Positions 59,809-64,000 of a stretch of 64,000 nucleotides of DNA are shown here, piece by piece (the first letter of the stretch is position 1; each line of letters begins with the position of its first letter). Source of the stretch: Oceanitalea stevensii (GTDB lineage Bacteria > Actinomycetota > Actinomycetes > Actinomycetales > Actinomycetaceae); assembly GCF_014837105.1 (NCBI RefSeq), contig NZ_JACSPO010000002.1:1-64000 (forward strand). The letters run 5' to 3'. The position numbers and the translations under genes were made by a program. The notes below the pieces were generated by a model. The model was not told where the DNA came from and searched no databases. It saw only the letters and a list, made by a program, of their open reading frames with translations.

Positions 59809-62718
59809 CTACCGCGTGGCCTCCTCGAGCAGCTCGAGGACGTGGCGGTAGGGGCGGCCTGTCGCGGCGCTCATGCCCATCTCGCAGGTCCGGTTGCACG
59901 AGGCGTAGGCGTCGAAGCGGCCGTTCTCGCGCTCGACGGCGGCCAGCTCGGCCGCCTCCCGCTCGGTCGCGCCGGCCGGCAGCTCCGGGTGGAGCATCCC
60001 GCGGTCCCCCGCCGTGCCGCAGCAGCCCCACTCGACCGGGACCGTCACCTCGCGGGCCACGGCAGCGGCCACGGCGGTGAGGTCCTCCACCGCGCCGAGG
60101 TGGACGGAGGAGCAGGTGGGGTGGACGGCGAGCCGGTCGAGCAGGCCGGCCTCGGGCACCTCGAGCCGCCCGAGCAGGTGTTCGCGGGTGAAGGTGACGG
60201 CGTCGACCACGCGGACCTGGGCCCACCGCTCGGCCGCCGCGCCGGTGAGCCGGGCGCCGATCGAGCCCAGCCCGTGGGTGCAGCTGGTCGCGTCGCACAC
60301 GAGGGGCAGGCGGCCACCGTCGGTCAGCGACCACACGGACTCCGCGACCCGACGCGCCATCACCGCGGCGCCGTCGACCAGGCCCTTGGACTCCCACACC
60401 GTCCCGCAGCACAGGCCGTCGATGCCCTCGGGGACGGCCAGGCGCACACCTGCCCGCTCGCAGAGGGCCGCGAACGCGGCCGAGACCCCCGGCCCGCCGC
60501 CCTCCGCCGCGAAGAGCGAGCCGATGCAGGCGGGGAAGAAGACGGCGTCGTGCTGTCCGGGTAACAACTCAGCGCTCGGCGAGGAACTTCTTGCCTGCGG
60601 GGAGAGAGGGAGGTTGGTGCGGGGCTGGCCGGGGCCGGGGAGGTGCTCGTCGACCTGCGGGAAGAGGTCGCGCCCGCCCTGGCCGACGACGGCGCGGGCG
60701 GCGCGCGTCGCCGTCCCCAGGACCGGCCCGGGCACGTGGTCGGCGACCGCGAGCGTTCCCCGGAGCACCGCCGTCGCCGGCCCCCACGCCTGCGCGAGCC
60801 GGCGTCCGACGGCCTGGGCGACCGGCCCGTTGGCCGTGGCCCGCCGCTGCTTCATCACGGCCCCGGTGTCGATGTCGACGGGACAGGCCACCCGGCACAG
60901 GGAGTCCGCCGCGCAGGTCTGGACCGCGGCGTAGTCGTAGTCGCGCTCGAGCTCGGCGCGCCGCTCCGGTCCGGAGTCGGCGGCCTCGCGGAGCAGGGCG
61001 ATGCGCTGCCGCGGCGTCGTCGTCGTGTGCCGCGACGGGCAGGCGGGCTCGCAGAAGCCGCACTCGACGCAGCGGTCGAGCTCGGGGTGGACCTGCGGGT
61101 ACTGCTTGAGGTCGCGCAGGTGGATGGTCGGGTCCTCGCTGATGACGACCCCGGGCGCGAGGATCCCGCGCGGGTCGCACAGCCGCTTGATCTCCCGCAT
61201 GACCTCGTACAGCTCGTCCCCGTACTGGCGGCGCACGAAGGGCGCCATCATCCGGCCGGTGCCGTGCTCCGCCTTGAGCGAGCCGCCGGCGTCGAGGACG
61301 AGGCCGGCGAGCTCCTCGCTGAAGGCGGCGTAGGCGTCCCGGGCACGGGGGTCACCGAGGTCGGGGCTGATCATGAAGTGGAGGTTGGCGTCCTTGGCGT
61401 GCCCGAAGGTCACCGCGTCGGCGTAGCCGTACCGGGCGAGCAGGCCCTCGAGCGAGCGCACGGTCCCCGACAGCGCCGGCCCGGGCACGACGACGTCCTC
61501 GAGCATCGCCGTCGTCCCGGTGGGACGCGCCCCGGCGACGGCGGCGTACAGGCCCTTGCGCACCTGCCACATCGCCGCCCGCGAGCGCGGCTCGGCGCTC
61601 AGCGGCGTGGCGACGACCGGCGCGGTCCCCGCCAGCAGCGGCTCGGCGTCGGCGACGAGACCGGCCAGGCCCTCCGGGGAGGCGTGCTGGAGCTCGACGA
61701 GCAGCGCCGTGTGCCCGTCCACCACCAGCTCGCGCAGCACCGGGTCGGCGCGGGGGTCGCGCTGGGCCACGCGCAGGGCCGCGGCGTCCATGAGCTCGAC
61801 GGCGACCGCACCCGTCGCGGCGACGGCGGGCAGCGCGGCGGTGGCCGAGCCGATCGAGTCGAGGACGAGCAGCGCCGTCGCGGCGTGCGGGAGCAGCGGG
61901 ACGGTGCGCAGGGTGACCTCGGCGAGGTAGCCGAGCGTGCCCTCCGAGCCGACGACGAGGTGGGCGAGGATCTCGACGGCGGAGTCGTGGTCGAGCAGCG
62001 CGTTGACCCCGTAGCCCATCGTGTTCTTCATCGAGAACTGGTGCTCGATGGCGCGGCGCAGGTAGGGCCGGGAGCGGACGTGGTCCCGCAGGCGCAGCAG
62101 GCCCGCGTGGAGCTCGGGCTCGCGGGCGGCGAGGAGGGCGTCGGCGTGCGGGGCCGCGGTGTCGACGACCGTGCCGCTGGGCAGGGCGAGGACCATCGAG
62201 TCGAGGGTGCGGTAGGCGGTGGCCGCCGTCCCGGACGTCATGCCGGAGGAGTTGTTCGCGACGACGCCGCCGATCGTGCACGCGATCTCGCTCGCCGGGT
62301 CCGGGCCCAGGCGACGGCCGTACCGGGCCAGGGACGCGTTGACGCGTCGCAGGACAGCGCCGGGGCGGCAGCGCACGCGGGCGCCGTCGTCGAGCACCTC
62401 GACGTCCTGCTGGTGGCGGCGCACGTCGACGAGGACGCCGTCGGTCACCGCCTGGCCGGACAGGCTCGTCCCGCCGGCACGGAAGGTGAGCGGCACGGGG
62501 ACCGGGGAGCGGCCGGCGGCGGCCATGACCGCCGCGACCTGCTCGACCGAGGTCGCGGTCACCACCGCGCGGGGGCGCAGCAGGTAGTGGGAGGCGTCGT
62601 GGGCGAGGCGGGCGCGGTCCGTCTCCCGCGTGCTCAGCCCGCCGGGACGGGCCGCCGCGGCGACGGCGGTGAGGTCGGGCGGCTCGGCCCGCGGGCCGCG
62701 GGGGGGGGGGCCCGGCAC
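59809..62718 (-). CDS. FAD-linked oxidase / iron-sulfur fusion (GlcD-GlpC type, D-lactate or 2-hydroxyacid dehydrogenase)
   Basis: About 969 residues from GTG 62718. The FAD_binding_4 domain (about 45-270) has FRAGGTSLSGQAV and ASEIACTIGGVVANNSSGMT; a FAD-oxidase C domain follows (AEHGTGRMMAPFV). An Fe-S part has CVECGFCEPACPS and CAADSLCRVACP, then two CCG domains with CCGTVWESKG and CCGTAGDRGM. Fusions like this oxidise D-lactate, glycolate or D-2-hydroxyglutarate and pass electrons to quinones. D-lactate is of interest because MurQ releases it. The start is unsure: GTG 62718 lies inside a terminator stem, next to an 11-base G run, and has no ribosome site. Confidence 0.85.
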   Translation of the reverse strand: MPGPPPRGPRAEPPDLTAVAAAARPGGLSTRETDRARLAHDASHYLLRPRAVVTATSVEQVAAVMAAAGRSPVPVPLTFRAGGTSLSGQAVTDGVLVDVRRHQQDVEVLDDGARVRCRPGAVLRRVNASLARYGRRLGPDPASEIACTIGGVVANNSSGMTSGTAATAYRTLDSMVLALPSGTVVDTAAPHADALLAAREPELHAGLLRLRDHVRSRPYLRRAIEHQFSMKNTMGYGVNALLDHDSAVEILAHLVVGSEGTLGYLAEVTLRTVPLLPHAATALLVLDSIGSATAALPAVAATGAVAVELMDAAALRVAQRDPRADPVLRELVVDGHTALLVELQHASPEGLAGLVADAEPLLAGTAPVVATPLSAEPRSRAAMWQVRKGLYAAVAGARPTGTTAMLEDVVVPGPALSGTVRSLEGLLARYGYADAVTFGHAKDANLHFMISPDLGDPRARDAYAAFSEELAGLVLDAGGSLKAEHGTGRMMAPFVRRQYGDELYEVMREIKRLCDPRGILAPGVVISEDPTIHLRDLKQYPQVHPELDRCVECGFCEPACPSRHTTTTPRQRIALLREAADSGPERRAELERDYDYAAVQTCAADSLCRVACPVDIDTGAVMKQRRATANGPVAQAVGRRLAQAWGPATAVLRGTLAVADHVPGPVLGTATRAARAVVGQGGRDLFPQVDEHLPGPGQPRTNLPLSPQARSSSPSAELLPGQHDAVFFPACIGSLFAAEGGGPGVSAAFAALCERAGVRLAVPEGIDGLCCGTVWESKGLVDGAAVMARRVAESVWSLTDGGRLPLVCDATSCTHGLGSIGARLTGAAAERWAQVRVVDAVTFTREHLLGRLEVPEAGLLDRLAVHPTCSSVHLGAVEDLTAVAAAVAREVTVPVEWGCCGTAGDRGMLHPELPAGATEREAAELAAVERENGRFDAYASCNRTCEMGMSAATGRPYRHVLELLEEATR
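62700..62710. repeat. 11-base G homopolymer in the first codons of the FAD/Fe-S gene
   Basis: A run of eleven G on the plus strand (C in the coding strand). Losing one base would join the frame to an upstream GTG near 62764. It may be a slippage site or a sequencing error. Confidence 0.6.
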
Positions 62719-62739
62719 CCACGTCGAGGTGCCGGGCCC
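62708..62739 (-). terminator. Terminator of the namZ-like gene
   Basis: A perfect 12-base stem (GGGCCCGGCACC, loop 8) placed 12 bases after the stop of the gene at 62751. It overlaps the presumed start of the next gene. Confidence 0.76.
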
Positions 62740-62750
62740 GCCCCCGCCCG

Positions 62751-64000
62751 TCAGAGGGAGTCACGCAGCGCCACCGCGCGCTCCCGCAGCTCGGCCGCCG
62801 CCTCCTCGCTCACCGTGTCCGGACGCTGGGGTGCGTCCAGGTGCTGGAGGAACCGGTCGAGCGCGTGGCCCGCCTGCCGGGTGCGTCCGGCGTCGAGGTG
62901 CCGCTCGGCCTGGTCGAGCGCCGTCGTCAGCTGACGGACGATCGGACCCGCGACGGCGCCGTCGGCGACGTAGCCCTCGAGGGCGGCCTGCAGCCCGGCG
63001 AGGGTCGCGTCCTCGTAGAGGCGGTAGTCGTCGGCGACGTCGTCGAAGGCGGCCAGCTCGTCCTGCCAGCCGGCGATGATCTCGTCGGGGTCGACCCCCG
63101 CCTCGAGCTGGAGACGCACGTCCTTGTCACCGGTGAGGCGGTCGATCCAGCACGTGTCGGCCTCGGTCTCGCACTGCTGGTTGGGGTAGATGGTGCCCTC
63201 GCGCCAGTCCACGCCCTCGGTGTCGTAGAAGGCCTGGAGCACGTGGAGGCCGGTGCGGACCGGCACGTAGGCGGCGGGGTCGGTGATGTGGAGCTGGACG
63301 CCGCCGGAGAGCCGCCCGGCCTGCTTGCTCGTCGTCGGGTTGGCGAACATCGGGCGGAAGTGCACGCCCTCGAGGCCGCGGGAGTTGAGGTCCTCCGCGA
63401 GCTCGTAGGCCCCGAGCTCGTCGATCTCGCCGTGGCCGATCCACAGGAAGGGCGTCGTCGTGCCGCGGCCCTCGGAGGCGTCCAGCGACTCGATGAGGCC
63501 GGTCCCCGCGTAGGCCCACGCCGTCTCGAGCGTCGGGATGTTCGGCGAGGGCAGCACCCACTCCAGCCCGTAGCCGGTGACGAAGTCGTCGGGGTCGTAG
63601 CCGGTCATCTGCACGACGTGGAAGTCCTCCACCGGCTCGTCGAGGAACTCACCGTTGAACAGCGAGGCGAGCTCACCGACCGTGAGGCCGTGCTGCATCG
63701 GAATCTCCCGCAGACCGACGAAGGAGGAGACCGCCGGGTCGAGCACCGGGCCGTCCATCCGGTCGCCCAGCGGGTTGGGCCGGTCGAGGACGACGAACTC
63801 CTTGTCGTACTCCGCGGCGGCGTCCATCGCGTAGTACATCGTCCAGATGTAGGTGTAGAAGCGGGCGCCGATGTCCTGGATGTCGAAGAGGAGGACGTCG
63901 ACGTCCTCGAGCATCTCCTCGGTCGGCCGCTGCGTGGCGCCGTAGAGGGACCACACGGTGAGCCCGGTGCGCGGGTCGACGTAGCTCTCGACGCTCGCGC
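62751..64000 (-). CDS. DUF1343 / NamZ-like exo-beta-N-acetylmuramidase (5' end outside window)
   Basis: About 416 codons are visible; the start lies beyond 64000. Family strings are TGLTVWSLYGATQRPTEEML near the window edge, DVLLFDIQDIGARFYTYIWT with the conserved Asp and Tyr residues, FVVLDRPNPLGDRMDGPVLD, and GYGLEWVLPSPNIPTLETAW. These define DUF1343, shown in Bacillus subtilis NamZ to release MurNAc from the non-reducing end of peptidoglycan chains. A helical C-terminal extension of about 100 residues (FIVAR-like) is added. It is very likely exported, but the signal region is outside the window. It fits the MurNAc importer, kinase and etherase at 50.8-56 kb. Confidence 0.88.
   Translation of the reverse strand, partial: ASVESYVDPRTGLTVWSLYGATQRPTEEMLEDVDVLLFDIQDIGARFYTYIWTMYYAMDAAAEYDKEFVVLDRPNPLGDRMDGPVLDPAVSSFVGLREIPMQHGLTVGELASLFNGEFLDEPVEDFHVVQMTGYDPDDFVTGYGLEWVLPSPNIPTLETAWAYAGTGLIESLDASEGRGTTTPFLWIGHGEIDELGAYELAEDLNSRGLEGVHFRPMFANPTTSKQAGRLSGGVQLHITDPAAYVPVRTGLHVLQAFYDTEGVDWREGTIYPNQQCETEADTCWIDRLTGDKDVRLQLEAGVDPDEIIAGWQDELAAFDDVADDYRLYEDATLAGLQAALEGYVADGAVAGPIVRQLTTALDQAERHLDAGRTRQAGHALDRFLQHLDAPQRPDTVSEEAAAELRERAVALRDSL

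Overview
The window is very GC-rich, densely coded DNA with strong codon-position bias, many GTG starts and short gaps. Together with a LacI-rich sugar cluster, a SigK/RskA-type sigma/anti-sigma pair, LAxTG-anchored and FG-GAP/SpoIID secreted proteins, and many promoters placed directly against start codons, this points to a free-living saprophytic actinobacterium, most likely of the order Micrococcales (a Cellulomonas/Georgenia-like lineage is a guess). I see no phage, insertion sequence, CRISPR array, rRNA or tRNA gene. Layout 1-19.6 kb: a sugar-oxidation and sugar-acid island. Two very large secreted proteins with glucose/sorbosone dehydrogenase (GSDH) propellers mark its edges (1-2909 and 15409-19554). 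Between them lie two LacI regulators, two AP-endonuclease-fold sugar isomerases/epimerases, a short-chain dehydrogenase, a fumarate-reductase-like flavoprotein, a Gfo/Idh/MocA oxidoreductase, and a KDPG aldolase - KDG kinase - LacI operon. Six promoters here carry an AAGCGCTT-centred operator, so most of the island looks like one LacI regulon. A nuclease-fold AbiEi/DUF559-like gene (8530-9489) sits inside it between two near-identical palindromes. 19.7-28 kb: a ferritin-VIT iron/manganese transporter, a Crp/Fnr regulator diverging from a split metal-export system (a small HMA protein plus a CPG-type P1B ATPase), another oxidoreductase apparently starting with CTG, a YtxH-like protein, tryptophanyl-tRNA synthetase and a saccharopine-dehydrogenase-like enzyme. 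28-47.6 kb: metF-metE behind a SAM-riboswitch-like leader, an exported bactofilin-like repeat protein, a DUF4287 protein, two tandem paralogous lipoproteins, a membrane endonuclease/phosphatase, HrpA helicase, a TetR/flavoprotein divergent pair, a glycine-rich acidic protein, a SpoIID/FG-GAP secreted protein, a flavin monooxygenase, a GNAT and a Gfo/Idh enzyme. 47.7-64 kb: a LAxTG-anchored alpha/beta hydrolase, then a complete candidate N-acetylmuramic acid (MurNAc) salvage operon: MurR-like RpiR diverging from murQ, an ABC sugar importer (binding protein and two permeases, no ATPase) and a BadF-type amino-sugar kinase (MurK-like). After a siderophore-interacting protein, rskA-sigK, an internally duplicated lipoprotein and a GlcD/GlpC-type flavo-iron-sulfur fusion, the window ends in a NamZ/DUF1343 exo-N-acetylmuramidase gene, the enzyme that would feed the MurNAc operon. 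How the genes work together (inference): in the first half, external sugars would be oxidised, re-isomerised or reduced inside the cell, and drained through 2-keto-3-deoxygluconate; in the second half, peptidoglycan fragments would be cut to MurNAc, imported, phosphorylated and converted to GlcNAc-6-phosphate.
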